Part shown: positions 6,960 through 14,378 of the stretch, one piece after another
Layout of the letters: each line of letters starts with the position of its first letter
Position numbering within the stretch: the first letter of the stretch is position 1
Assembly (NCBI GenBank): GCA_036267635.1
Contig: DATAVR010000086.1
Span: 1-26,568, forward strand
Direction of reading: 5' to 3'
DNA: 26,568 bases
DNA from: JADGRB01 sp036267635
GTDB lineage: Bacteria > Myxococcota_A > Polyangia > Fen-1088
Made by a program: the position numbers and the translations under genes
The notes under the pieces: model-generated
Database searches by the model: none
Told to the model about the DNA's origin: nothing
The model's input: the letters and a program-made list of their open reading frames with translations, nothing else

Positions 6960-7193
6960 ATGGCTGGCTCCGAGGGCACGATCGAGATCCTGAAGGAGAT
7001 CCTGAACGAGATTCGCGGCGCGCGAGCCGATGCGAATGAACGATTCGGGGTGGTCGAGGCCGCGCTGCTCGATCTGATTGAAGAGAGCCGTTCCATTGCC
7101 GAGAGCACGCGCGCCTCGGCGGAGCGCGACGCCCGGCTCGAACCGCGCCTGAGCGCGCTCGAGGACCGCGTCGGCAAGCTCGAGTCGAAGTAG
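6960..7193 (+). CDS. Short coiled-coil protein, family copy 3 (shortened)
   Basis: A 77-residue protein beginning MAGSEGTIEILKEILNEIRG. It lacks most of the heptad block of the other copies, retaining only about one unit (NERFGVVE), then AALLDLIEESRSIAEST and the tail EPRLSALEDRVGKLESK. It is cytoplasmic by prediction and of unknown function. The start at 6960 follows GGGAG at 6947-6951. Unlike copies 1 and 2, it has no divergent serpin; its upstream neighbour is a lipoprotein in the same direction. The next gene starts ten bases after its stop and lacks a clear ribosome binding site, so the two may be co-transcribed. Confidence 0.82.
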   Translation: MAGSEGTIEILKEILNEIRGARADANERFGVVEAALLDLIEESRSIAESTRASAERDARLEPRLSALEDRVGKLESK

Positions 7194-7203
7194 CGTCGAC
7201 GCC

Positions 7204-8238
7204 ATGCGCGTCCGCCGGGTGGTCCTTCCTTTGGTCGCCTTCGTCGTCGCGCTGGTTGCCGCTCGCTCTTCCGTGGAAGCGGCGTCCGACTCACCGTGCA
7301 TCTCCGTCGACAAACCTTACGTCGGCACGCTCTGCACGCCGGGCGGCGCCGGGCGCCATCCCGCGATCGTCTTCTTCGGCGGCTACGGCGGCGACGGTGA
7401 AGCGCGGCGCTTGGCGCTGGAGCTCGCCGGGCGCGGGTACGTGACGGCGGGCGTCTCCTACTTCGGCGTCGCGGGGACGCCGCGGACCTTGGTCGACGTG
7501 CCGGTCGAGACCGGCGTGGCGGCCGTGACGGCGCTGGCCGCGCGCCCCGACGTCGATCCGGCGCGCCTGGCGGTCATGGGGAGCTCGAAGGGGGGCGAGT
7601 ACGCGCTTCTGGTGGCGACCGCCACGCCCGCGGTGAAGGCGGTGATCGCCAACGTGCCGTCGCCCTTCGGCTGGTACGGGCTCGGCGCAAAGGGCGCGCC
7701 GACCGGCTGCTCATGGTCGCGGGCCGGCCGGACGTTGCCCTGCGTGCACGCCGACGCGGCCGCCGGCCAGGAGATCTGGCGCGCCATGAGCGCGGGCCGG
7801 CCGATCGCCTTCCGCGACGGCTACGAGGCGGCACGGCGGGACACCGCGGCCGTCGCGCGCGCGTTCTTCCCGCTCGAGCGCATCGCCGGTCCCGTGCTCT
7901 GCCTGGCGGCGGGCGACGATCAGGTCTGGAATTCGACGGCGCAGTGCGAGCAGGCGGTCGCCTACCTGCGAGCGCACCACCACCCGTTCAGGTCCCAGAC
8001 CGCGAGCTTCGAGGGGGCGGGCCATCTTTATCTGACAGCCCGCGCGGGGCCGGGCGCCGCGCTCAACGCCGCCCCGATGGGGGGCGGCGGCCGCATGGCC
8101 TTCGGCGGATCGCCCGCCGCAGACGCCAGCGCCGCGCGGATCGCGCTCGAGACCATCGACCGTTTTCTCTCCACCCTGGCCGCTCCCCCCGCCGCTCGGA
8201 ATGCAAAGGGGGCGGGCACGGTTGTCCGAGACGAATGA
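7204..8238 (+). CDS. Secreted alpha/beta hydrolase, BAAT_C/dienelactone hydrolase-like
   Basis: A 344-residue exported hydrolase. The leader MRVRRVVLPLVAFVVALVAARSS ends near VEA-ASD, fitting signal peptidase I. The fold is alpha/beta hydrolase: an oxyanion region FFGGYGGDGE (58-66), nucleophile Ser128 in GSSKGG (126-131), acid Asp239 in GDDQVWNS and His274 in GAGHLY. The order and spacing are those of the BAAT C-terminal (acyl-CoA thioesterase/acyltransferase) family; a periplasmic ester hydrolase is equally possible, since acyl-CoA is not expected outside the cytoplasm. Its stop overlaps the next ATG (ATGA at 8235), implying translational coupling. It follows coiled-coil copy 3 by ten bases. 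Confidence 0.85.
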   Translation: MRVRRVVLPLVAFVVALVAARSSVEAASDSPCISVDKPYVGTLCTPGGAGRHPAIVFFGGYGGDGEARRLALELAGRGYVTAGVSYFGVAGTPRTLVDVPVETGVAAVTALAARPDVDPARLAVMGSSKGGEYALLVATATPAVKAVIANVPSPFGWYGLGAKGAPTGCSWSRAGRTLPCVHADAAAGQEIWRAMSAGRPIAFRDGYEAARRDTAAVARAFFPLERIAGPVLCLAAGDDQVWNSTAQCEQAVAYLRAHHHPFRSQTASFEGAGHLYLTARAGPGAALNAAPMGGGGRMAFGGSPAADASAARIALETIDRFLSTLAAPPAARNAKGAGTVVRDE

Positions 8239-8756
8239 GGCGTTCGAGGCTGTGGGTGGTGACGGGGATCGTGATCGGGGCCAGCGTGCCCGCTTGCGTG
8301 ACGACGCAGCCGGCGGTCGCCTACTCCGCGATCAATGTGCCGCCGCGCGCGCTCGTGCGCCGGGCGCCCGCCGACGTCGACGTCGTGCTGGGCGAAACGC
8401 CCTTGCGACCGCATGTGGACGTCGGACTGTTCGAGGTCTACGAGGGGCAGCGCCCCGATGGGACCTGGGAGTCGACCGAGGAGATGATCCAGAAGCTTCA
8501 CCTGTACGCAGCGCTCCGTGGCTGCGATGCGGTGAAGATCTTCGGCGTGACCGGCGGAGCGTATCAACTGCGCACCGTGCGCGGCGGGTGCGAGATGTAC
8601 ACCGACGAGGCGGCGCAGCACGCGGTGGTCAAGCCGGCGCCGCCGCTCCCGGGCGAGGGGAAGCCATGCCCGATGATTCCTGGCCCGACCGGCGGCGCGG
8701 ACTGTCCCGGGGCGCTGGTCTGCAAGGCCGACCGCTGCGTTTCGCCCTATCCGTGA
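8235..8756 (+). CDS. Small lipoprotein with RcsF-like core
   Basis: A 173-residue predicted lipoprotein whose ATG overlaps the stop of the hydrolase gene. The leader MRRSRLWVVTGIVIGASVPAC gives a lipid Cys at 21. The core PHVDVGLFEVYEG...LHLYAALRGCDAVKIFGV...RGGCEMYT resembles the small RcsF-type or heavy-metal-binding-like alpha/beta fold, with a Cys pair that could form a disulfide; this is a pattern judgement only. A second Cys cluster closes the protein (KPCPMIPG, ADCPGALVCKADRCV), similar to one module of the Cys-rich lipoproteins. Coupled translation suggests it works with, or anchors, the hydrolase. The function is unproven. Confidence 0.75.
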   Translation: MRRSRLWVVTGIVIGASVPACVTTQPAVAYSAINVPPRALVRRAPADVDVVLGETPLRPHVDVGLFEVYEGQRPDGTWESTEEMIQKLHLYAALRGCDAVKIFGVTGGAYQLRTVRGGCEMYTDEAAQHAVVKPAPPLPGEGKPCPMIPGPTGGADCPGALVCKADRCVSPYP

Positions 8757-8768
8757 GGCCGAGCGCCG

Positions 8769-11513
8769 TCAGCGAGCCTTGCGCGCGGTCGATTTTTTGG
8801 CCAGTGGTTTCTTGCTCTTCCCGTCGGTCTTGTCGCCAGCCTTCCGGTCGGCCTTGGCCTCGGTCTTGGCCTCGGCCTTGGCCTCGGTCTTGGCCTCGGT
8901 CTTGGCCAGCTCGGCGTCGGCGATCAGCTGGAACGTCTCGAACGGGTAGGCGCCGGCGATCTTGCGGCCGTTGATGAAGACAGCGGGGGTGCCGACCACG
9001 GTGACCGCGCTCCCCTCGGCCATGTCGCCCTCGATGCGGTCCTTGTAGCGTTCGGCGTCGAGGTCGGCCTTGAAGCGGGGCAGGTCCAGGCCCAGCTCGG
9101 CGGCGTATTTTTCCAGGCTCGCGCGATCGAGCGCGCTGTTGTTCTCGAACAGCTTGTCGTGCATCTCCCAGAATTTCCCCTGGGCCTGGGCGGCCATCGC
9201 TGCCTCGGCGGCGGGCTTGGCGTTGTTGTGGAACGGCAGCGGGTAGTTCTTCCAGACCACGCGCACCTTGCCGGCGTAGTGCTTCTCCATCTCCGCCAGC
9301 GTCGGCTCGACCCGCTTGCAGAAGGGGCACTGGAAGTCGGAGAAGACGACCACCACCAGCGGCGCGTTCGCCGGCCCCTTGGCCGGCGCGTCGCCCGGCT
9401 TGACCGGGTAGACGGTGGTGTCGGCCTCGGGACCGCGATCGTTGTCGTCGGCGTCGTCCTTGGGCTTGGCCGGCGGGTGGACCGGCAGCGCGTCCTTCAT
9501 CAACGCGGCGTAGATCCGCGCCCGCGGCGTCCCCTTGGCGATCATCGCCTCGGTCAGCTTCAGCTCGGCGTCGATCCGCGCCTTGAACGTTTCGTAGGAC
9601 TGCGCCCCGTGGATCGCCTTGCCGTTGACGAAGAAGGTGGGCGTTCCCGAGGCGCCGGCCTTCGCCCCGGCCAGCGCGTCGGCGTCGACGCCGGCTTTCC
9701 CCGCGTCGGCGTCGAGCGCGGCGCGGAAGCGCTTCATTTCGATCCCCAGCTCGGCCGCCTCCTTCTCGAACCGCTCGCGGCCGAGTGAAGTGAGGTGGTC
9801 GGCGTAGAAGCGATCGTGCATCGCCCAGAACTTCCCCTGCGCGCGGGCCGCGCGCGCCGCGATCGCCGCCGGCATCGCCTGCTGGTGAAACGGCAGCGGC
9901 ATGTCCCGCCAGACGATCCGGAGGTCGTTGGGGTAGTCGTGGCGCAGGCGTTCCACCGTCTCCTCGGCGCGCGCGCAGAAGGGGCACTGGAAGTCGGCGA
10001 ACTCGACGATGGTGATCGGCGCGTCGGCCGGGCCGCGCGCCGGCGCGCCGGCGACGTCGACGCGGATGCGCAGGTCGGCGTCGGGATCGGGCTTGGCCGG
10101 CGGGGCGGGCGGCTCGAGCCTCTTGTCGAGGCCGTACTTGGTGATCGTGGCGTAGAGGTCGGCGCGCGGCACCCCGGCTGCCAGCGAGACGTCCACCTTG
10201 CGGATCTCCTCGTCGATCGCCTGTCTAAAAACCTCGATCGGCTGCGCGCCGTTGAGCGGCCGACCGTTGATGAAGAAGACCGGCGTCCCGCCGCTCGAGA
10301 AGCGGCGCGCGTCGTCCTCGTCGCGCGCGATCCGGTCCTTGCCCACCTCGCCGTCGACCGAGGCGGCGAAGCGCGCGGCGTCGAGGCCGAGCTCCGCCGC
10401 GTATTTGTCGAGCGACGGGCGATCGAGCGCCTCGCGGTTGGCGAACAGCTTGTCGTGCATCTCCCAGAATTTCCCCTGCTGGCGCGCCGCCTCGGCGGCC
10501 AGCGCCGCCGGCAGGGCGTTGGGATGGAACGGCAGCGGATTGTGGCGAAACACCAGCGCCAGGTCGGGTCCGTAGCTCTTGAGGAGGGTGTCGAGGGTCG
10601 GCTTGACCCGCGCGGTGAACGGGCACTGAAAGTCGCCGAACTCGATGATGGTGACCTTCGGTTGCGCACCGCCGCGCACGGGCGCGTCGAGGGTCGGGAC
10701 CCGGTAGACCTCGGCGCCGGCGCCGCCGGCCGACCCCGGCACGCGGGACACCGACGGCTTCGCGCCGGTGAGGAGGGTGGCGTAGAGCCTGTCGCGGGGG
10801 AGCCCTCGCCGGAGCAGGCTGTCGGCGCGCCCGATCTCGTCGTCGATGATCTGCTTGAAGGCGTCGAACGGCTGCGCGCCGACGAGCGGGCGGCCGTCGA
10901 TGAAGAAGGTCGGCGTCCCCCGGGCGCCGAGCCGGCTGGCGAGCGCGATGTCGGCGTCGACCCGCGCCTTGGCGGTGTGGCTGTCGAGCGCGGCCCGGAA
11001 CGCGACCAGATCGAGCCCCAGCTCGACCGCCCGGAACTCCAGCCCGGCGCGATCGAGGTCGGACTGATGCGCGAACAGGTTGTCGTGCATCTCCCAGAAC
11101 TTCCCCTTCCACTCGGCCACCACCGCCGCTTCGGCCGCGAGCGGGGCGTTCATGTGAAAGGGGAGCGGGTTGTGCCGAAAAACGATCCGCACGTCGTCGG
11201 GGTAGGTGGTCAGGACCTGCTGGAGGGTCGGCTGCACCCGGCTGCAGAACGGGCACTGAAAGTCGGAGAACTCGACGATGGTGACCTTGGCCGTCGCGGC
11301 TCCCCGGGAGGGCCCGTCGGCGGGGACGGCGATCCGCTCGACCGGTGGCCCGTCGGGGAGCGGCGCCGGCGCCAATGCCGTGGGCGCCGGCGGCGTCGGG
11401 GCGGCGACCGTCGAGGTGGCGGCGCCCGGCTTCGCCTGCGGGTGGGGTGGCATCGACGCGCAACCCGCGACGCCGGCCAGCACCAGGATGAAGGAGAGGG
11501 AGCGGGGCTTCAC
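8769..11513 (-). CDS. Lipoprotein with four tandem DsbA-like thioredoxin domains
   Basis: A 914-residue envelope protein for thiol-disulfide chemistry. The GTG at 11513 opens the leader MKPRSLSFILVLAGVAGC (Cys18); the upstream frame to 11561 lacks leader features. Four DsbA-type domains follow, each starting with a ...FxDFQCPF active site, then PLPFH, KFWxMHD and a cis-Pro loop. The active sites are Cys87-PF-Cys90, Cys297-PF-Thr300, Cys510-PF-Cys513 and Cys729-PF-Cys732; the cis-prolines are at 201, 411, 625 and 843, each after Thr. Domain 2 has lost its resolving Cys. The tail from about 870 is Lys/Ala/Glu repeats ending very basic. Single or double DsbA units are known; four in one lipoprotein suggests an electron relay or broad-substrate oxidase or isomerase. 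It is divergent from the gene at 11564. Confidence 0.93.
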   Translation of the reverse strand: MKPRSLSFILVLAGVAGCASMPPHPQAKPGAATSTVAAPTPPAPTALAPAPLPDGPPVERIAVPADGPSRGAATAKVTIVEFSDFQCPFCSRVQPTLQQVLTTYPDDVRIVFRHNPLPFHMNAPLAAEAAVVAEWKGKFWEMHDNLFAHQSDLDRAGLEFRAVELGLDLVAFRAALDSHTAKARVDADIALASRLGARGTPTFFIDGRPLVGAQPFDAFKQIIDDEIGRADSLLRRGLPRDRLYATLLTGAKPSVSRVPGSAGGAGAEVYRVPTLDAPVRGGAQPKVTIIEFGDFQCPFTARVKPTLDTLLKSYGPDLALVFRHNPLPFHPNALPAALAAEAARQQGKFWEMHDKLFANREALDRPSLDKYAAELGLDAARFAASVDGEVGKDRIARDEDDARRFSSGGTPVFFINGRPLNGAQPIEVFRQAIDEEIRKVDVSLAAGVPRADLYATITKYGLDKRLEPPAPPAKPDPDADLRIRVDVAGAPARGPADAPITIVEFADFQCPFCARAEETVERLRHDYPNDLRIVWRDMPLPFHQQAMPAAIAARAARAQGKFWAMHDRFYADHLTSLGRERFEKEAAELGIEMKRFRAALDADAGKAGVDADALAGAKAGASGTPTFFVNGKAIHGAQSYETFKARIDAELKLTEAMIAKGTPRARIYAALMKDALPVHPPAKPKDDADDNDRGPEADTTVYPVKPGDAPAKGPANAPLVVVVFSDFQCPFCKRVEPTLAEMEKHYAGKVRVVWKNYPLPFHNNAKPAAEAAMAAQAQGKFWEMHDKLFENNSALDRASLEKYAAELGLDLPRFKADLDAERYKDRIEGDMAEGSAVTVVGTPAVFINGRKIAGAYPFETFQLIADAELAKTEAKTEAKAEAKTEAKADRKAGDKTDGKSKKPLAKKSTARKAR
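8853..8907 (-). repeat. 12-bp repeats coding the Lys/Glu/Ala tail
   Basis: A roughly four- to five-fold in-frame repeat of CTTGGCCTCGGT or a close variant. It encodes KTEA/KAEA units near the C-terminus of the four-domain DsbA-like lipoprotein. Being in units of 12 bp, length changes would not shift the frame. Confidence 0.8.
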
Positions 11514-11563
11514 GGCCGCACGATACCGCAACGAACGGCGCCGATCTGCCGACAACCCCAACC

Positions 11564-12010
11564 ATGGAGCGTGAGGTGGAGTGGGCGTCGGAGGCGTGGT
11601 CGGAGCTCCGGGCGGTTCCGGTCTCGGATCGCGGGTCGATCATGCGGGCGGCGGCGCGGCTCGCCCGGCCGGCCGGGCGTGAGATGCCCGTCGGGCCGCG
11701 GCTGCGGGTACCTCCGGGAAGCGCGACGTCGCCGGCGCAGGAGCCGGTTTGGGAGACCTGTATTCCGGGCGGGCACCGGCTGCTCTACTGCGTGACCGTT
11801 CCAAGCAGGGACGACGGCCGCCGCCGCGCGCAGATCTTGCGCGCGGTCATCGTGGTCATCGAAGGCGCGCCCGGTCCCGCGGCGCTGACACGCGCCGAAG
11901 CGCGCGAGCTCGAGCGGCGTCGCCAGACCTTGCGGAAGATCGGCGGCGGGATCCCGCACGAGGTCGTTCGTCGCGCCTGGCTCGCCGAGCTGGCGCGCGC
12001 GAAGGCTTGA
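11564..12010 (+). CDS. Hypothetical protein, RelE/ParE toxin-like fold
   Basis: A 148-residue basic protein. The first half (VEWASEAWSELRAVPVSDRGSI...AARLARP) and the later HRLLYCVTV...AQILRAVIVV follow the helix-then-strand pattern of RelE/ParE-type toxins. The region between is longer than usual, and a helical Arg-rich tail (ELERRRQTLRKIGG) follows. No antitoxin gene is adjacent: the neighbours are the divergent DsbA-like gene and a convergent lipoprotein gene. The ATG at 11564 has no ribosome binding site; a GTG at 11576 would have GGAG upstream and would start at the conserved-looking VEWASEAW. The RelE assignment is an inference from pattern only; a plain hypothetical protein remains possible. 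Confidence 0.6.
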   Translation: MEREVEWASEAWSELRAVPVSDRGSIMRAAARLARPAGREMPVGPRLRVPPGSATSPAQEPVWETCIPGGHRLLYCVTVPSRDDGRRRAQILRAVIVVIEGAPGPAALTRAEARELERRRQTLRKIGGGIPHEVVRRAWLAELARAKA

Positions 12011-12047
12011 AGCGTTCACCGGCGCCGACGCGCACGCCCAGTCGGCG

Positions 12048-12485
12048 TCATGGCCCGCGCAGGGCGAGCTGAACGGTCACCCGCGTCTCGGCGGGGAGCC
12101 CGGGCGACGCGCCACCGACCGCGCGCTGGGCGAGGCAGCGATCGCGCGCCGTGACGCCGGAATCGGCCGCCGCCGGCCGCAGCGTGCCGTGCGCATCGGT
12201 CGAGAAGGTGAAGAGGGGCGGCGTCGCGCCGGCTTCGGCCCGGCAGGCATCGACCCAGGCCGACGCTCCGACCGCCACGAAGGGGACGAACGCCTCCTCG
12301 TGCCCCGGCGGCTGCGTCAGCAGCGCGCCGCGCGCCACCGGCCCGCCGCCCGGCAGCTCGAACCCGACGGCCCCGATCGGGTCGGACGCCGGGGATTCTC
12401 GCCGTTGGCGGGAGTGGCAGCCGCCTGCGATCACCAGGCCCAGGTCGAGGACGGCCAGCCAAACCAGCGACGCTCGCGTGCGCAT
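12048..12485 (-). CDS. Small lipoprotein starting on a terminator U-tract
   Basis: A 145-residue predicted lipoprotein. The ATG at 12485 opens MRTRASLVWLAVLDLGLVIAGGC, lipid Cys 23. The mature part has cysteines at 81 and 117 and no recognised domain; it may be a beta-rich protein (AFVPFVAVGASAWVDAC, ETRVTVQLALRG). The last U of the upstream intrinsic terminator is only one base from the start codon, so there is no room for an ordinary ribosome binding site outside the hairpin. The gene may be expressed as a leaderless message, by read-through, or from an unrecognised start. Leader and codon use look genuine. It is convergent with the RelE-like gene. Confidence 0.7.
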   Translation of the reverse strand: MRTRASLVWLAVLDLGLVIAGGCHSRQRRESPASDPIGAVGFELPGGGPVARGALLTQPPGHEEAFVPFVAVGASAWVDACRAEAGATPPLFTFSTDAHGTLRPAAADSGVTARDRCLAQRAVGGASPGLPAETRVTVQLALRGP

Positions 12486-12526
12486 AAAAAAAAGGGCAGG
12501 GCCGGCGTGGTGCGCCGACCCTGCCC
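12486..12526 (-). terminator. Strong intrinsic terminator on the minus strand
   Basis: A 14-bp stem pairs 12494-12507 with 12513-12526 around a five-base loop (12508-12512). The pairing is GC-rich and perfect except for a G-U wobble at one position. On the minus strand it is followed by eight T (12493-12486). It lies 12 bases after the stop of the 77-residue lipoprotein gene, so it should end that transcript. The U-tract then runs into the ATG of the next gene. Confidence 0.9.
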
Positions 12527-12538
12527 GTCGAAATAAAA

Positions 12539-12772
12539 CTACGGAGCCGCCGTCTCGGCGCAGTTCAAGGTGCTTCCGGCCACCTTGCACACGAACACCT
12601 TGCGGAGAGCGCCGAACAGGAGCAAATCGTTGCGCGTGATCACGACCGTGCCATCGGGGGTCGTCGCGACACCGCCGTAGGCGCATCCGCCCACAACCGC
12701 GCCGGTTCCGCCGAGAGCCGCCACCAACAGAGCAACCGCCGAAACCCGCTTCCACATCGAGGTCGATTTCAT
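12539..12772 (-). CDS. Tiny lipoprotein, 77 residues
   Basis: The ATG at 12772 has a good AAGGAG ribosome binding site five bases upstream. The leader MKSTSMWKRVSAVALLVAALG ends in VVGGC (Cys30), leaving a mature peptide of only 48 residues: AYGGVATTPDGTVVITRNDL, then LLLFGALRKVFVCKVAG and STLNCAETAAP. The two later cysteines could pair. The leader, ribosome binding site and dedicated terminator make it a convincing gene despite its size. The family is unknown. It is divergent from the lipoprotein at 12870, with about 100 bp between the starts. Confidence 0.8.
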   Translation of the reverse strand: MKSTSMWKRVSAVALLVAALGGTGAVVGGCAYGGVATTPDGTVVITRNDLLLFGALRKVFVCKVAGSTLNCAETAAP

Positions 12773-12869
12773 CTCATCTCCTTTGGGCTAACCTACGTCT
12801 GAGGGACGGGCTTCAAGTATCCTAGAACTGTGTAAAGCGCAATCCAGGTTACTGTTGGGGGACGAACGA

Positions 12870-13472
12870 ATGAATTGCCGTCGCAGATTTCTGCCGTTGC
12901 TTCCCTTTCTTTGGTGCTGTGTCGTGGCCGGGGCCGGTTGTCCGAGCCGCAACCTGCCGCCGCCGCCCGAGGACGATCCGAAGCACGACACGACCCCGGC
13001 CTGCGGGTTGGTGTTCAACGATCCCAAAGTGCACGGCGGTGCCGGTTGTTGCTTCGATCAGTCGGCCGGGCTGCTCAAGAGCGCCGACGTCGCGGCGACC
13101 TGCGGGCTCGCCGCCGCCGGATATCTCGGCCAGACGCGCGACGGGACCGCTTGCCGGCTGCACTTCCAAAAGGCGGACGCCGATCCGGCCGACACGTTCG
13201 TCATGGTCAGCCGCCTCATCGTTCCGCCCGGCGCGCCCGCGCCGATGGCGCCCGACCCGATGCTGGTCTGGACCTGGAAGAAGGTCCCGCTGCGCGATGC
13301 GCTCGGCTACCAGGCGATGGCGACCGGCCGCGAGCCGGGGCTGCTCGATCACCGGACCATCTTGTGGGCGGGCCGTGGCCGGCGGATCGTCGGGCTGCAG
13401 GTCTCTAAGCAGCTCTGTGACGAGACGCAGGCGAAGGCGCTGCTGCAAAAGGCGATCGACGCCGTTCCCTGA
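12870..13472 (+). CDS. Cys-containing lipoprotein, unknown family
   Basis: A 200-residue protein. The ATG at 12870 is eight bases after GGGGGA (12856-12861). The leader MNCRRRFLPLLPFLWCCVVAGAGC predicts lipidation at Cys24, although the lipobox is Gly/Ala-rich rather than classical. The mature part starts with a Pro-rich spacer (NLPPPPEDD), then TPACGLVFNDP, GGAGCCFDQS, AATCGL, TACRLHF and KQLCDE, giving several possible disulfides. WTWKKVPLRDALGYQAM and HRTILWAGRGRRIVGLQ look like strands of a compact domain. No enzyme motif is seen. It is convergent with the membrane protein at 13499. Confidence 0.75.
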   Translation: MNCRRRFLPLLPFLWCCVVAGAGCPSRNLPPPPEDDPKHDTTPACGLVFNDPKVHGGAGCCFDQSAGLLKSADVAATCGLAAAGYLGQTRDGTACRLHFQKADADPADTFVMVSRLIVPPGAPAPMAPDPMLVWTWKKVPLRDALGYQAMATGREPGLLDHRTILWAGRGRRIVGLQVSKQLCDETQAKALLQKAIDAVP

Positions 13473-13498
13473 GCGTCGCGCACGCGCGGACAGCGGCC

Positions 13499-14293
13499 TC
13501 AGGCCGGGGCGCGGGCGCGCTTTCGTTCGCCGACGGAGACGATCAGGATCCCCACCAGCATCGCGGCGATGATGACCAGCGAGGCGGCAATCCGTCCCAG
13601 CTCGAGGCCGCCCTCGTCGCGCGGCTTGGTCAAAAGATCGCCGAGCGTGGCCCCGAATGGCCGCGACAGGACGTAGGCCGCCCAGAAGTACGCGGCCGGT
13701 GGGATGGTCTTCAGCCAGAAGCTCCCGGCGGCGACCAGGGCCAAGAGGCCGGCAAACACCAGCGTGCCGCGCCCGAAACCGAGGCCGGCGGTGGTGGCAA
13801 CGAAATCACCCAACGCCGTGCCGAGCGTGTTGGAGACCAAAATCGTCAACCAATAGAAGACCTCGTCCCGGCGCTCCGTGATCTTCTCGAACACCACGCG
13901 TCCCGCCACGCGCCGCCAGACGAAGAGCACGACGAGGACGCCGAGAAACAGCAGGATCGACGACCTGACGTAGCCGAGCCCGACCGTGCGATCCAGATAG
14001 TCGGAGAGCGTCGTGCCGACCGTCGTGGTGGCGACCACCACCGTCCAGTAGCCGAGCGGCCGATAGCTCCGCGGCACGACCTGGATGGCGAGCGCGATCG
14101 CGAAGAAGGCGACGTAGATCAGGCTGGCCACCGCGTAGCCGAGGTTCAGCGTCATCGACACGGCGTCACCGCCGGTCTCGCCGACGGTGGTGGCCAGGAG
14201 CTTGATGATCCAGAAGGCCAGCGTGACCTCGGGGACCTTGGAGGCGAGCGGCGAGGCGCTGGGCGCCGGGCGGAGCATGCTTTCGTTCTTCAT
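13499..14293 (-). CDS. Eight-helix membrane protein of fourfold repeat (COG4705-like)
   Basis: A 264-residue integral membrane protein, similar in character to the uncharacterised COG4705 family. Eight hydrophobic helices form four pairs. The first helix of each pair carries the same motif: GETGGD (38-43), GTTLSD (93-98), GTALGD (158-163) and GATLGD (214-219), each preceded by Thr or Pro and often followed about ten residues later by GLG. A conserved acidic residue in four repeated helices suggests a transport pore or cation site; the substrate is unknown. The ATG at 14293 is chosen because upstream codons are not leader-like; the ribosome binding site is weak. It lies downstream of the YfhO-like gene on the same strand with an 85-bp gap, so co-transcription is possible. 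Confidence 0.85.
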   Translation of the reverse strand: MKNESMLRPAPSASPLASKVPEVTLAFWIIKLLATTVGETGGDAVSMTLNLGYAVASLIYVAFFAIALAIQVVPRSYRPLGYWTVVVATTTVGTTLSDYLDRTVGLGYVRSSILLFLGVLVVLFVWRRVAGRVVFEKITERRDEVFYWLTILVSNTLGTALGDFVATTAGLGFGRGTLVFAGLLALVAAGSFWLKTIPPAAYFWAAYVLSRPFGATLGDLLTKPRDEGGLELGRIAASLVIIAAMLVGILIVSVGERKRARAPA

Positions 14294-14378
14294 GGAGCTT
14301 CGGCGGACGAGCAACCGCTCAAATGAGTGTACGCCGCGCCGGGCCCCACAATCAGAGCGCGATCAATGGAACGTCTGT

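Noticed and set aside
9795..11795. Long plus-strand frame opposite the DsbA-like gene
   Set aside because: Mirror of the four-domain coding sequence; its translation shows no family pattern and is Arg/Gly/Val-rich.
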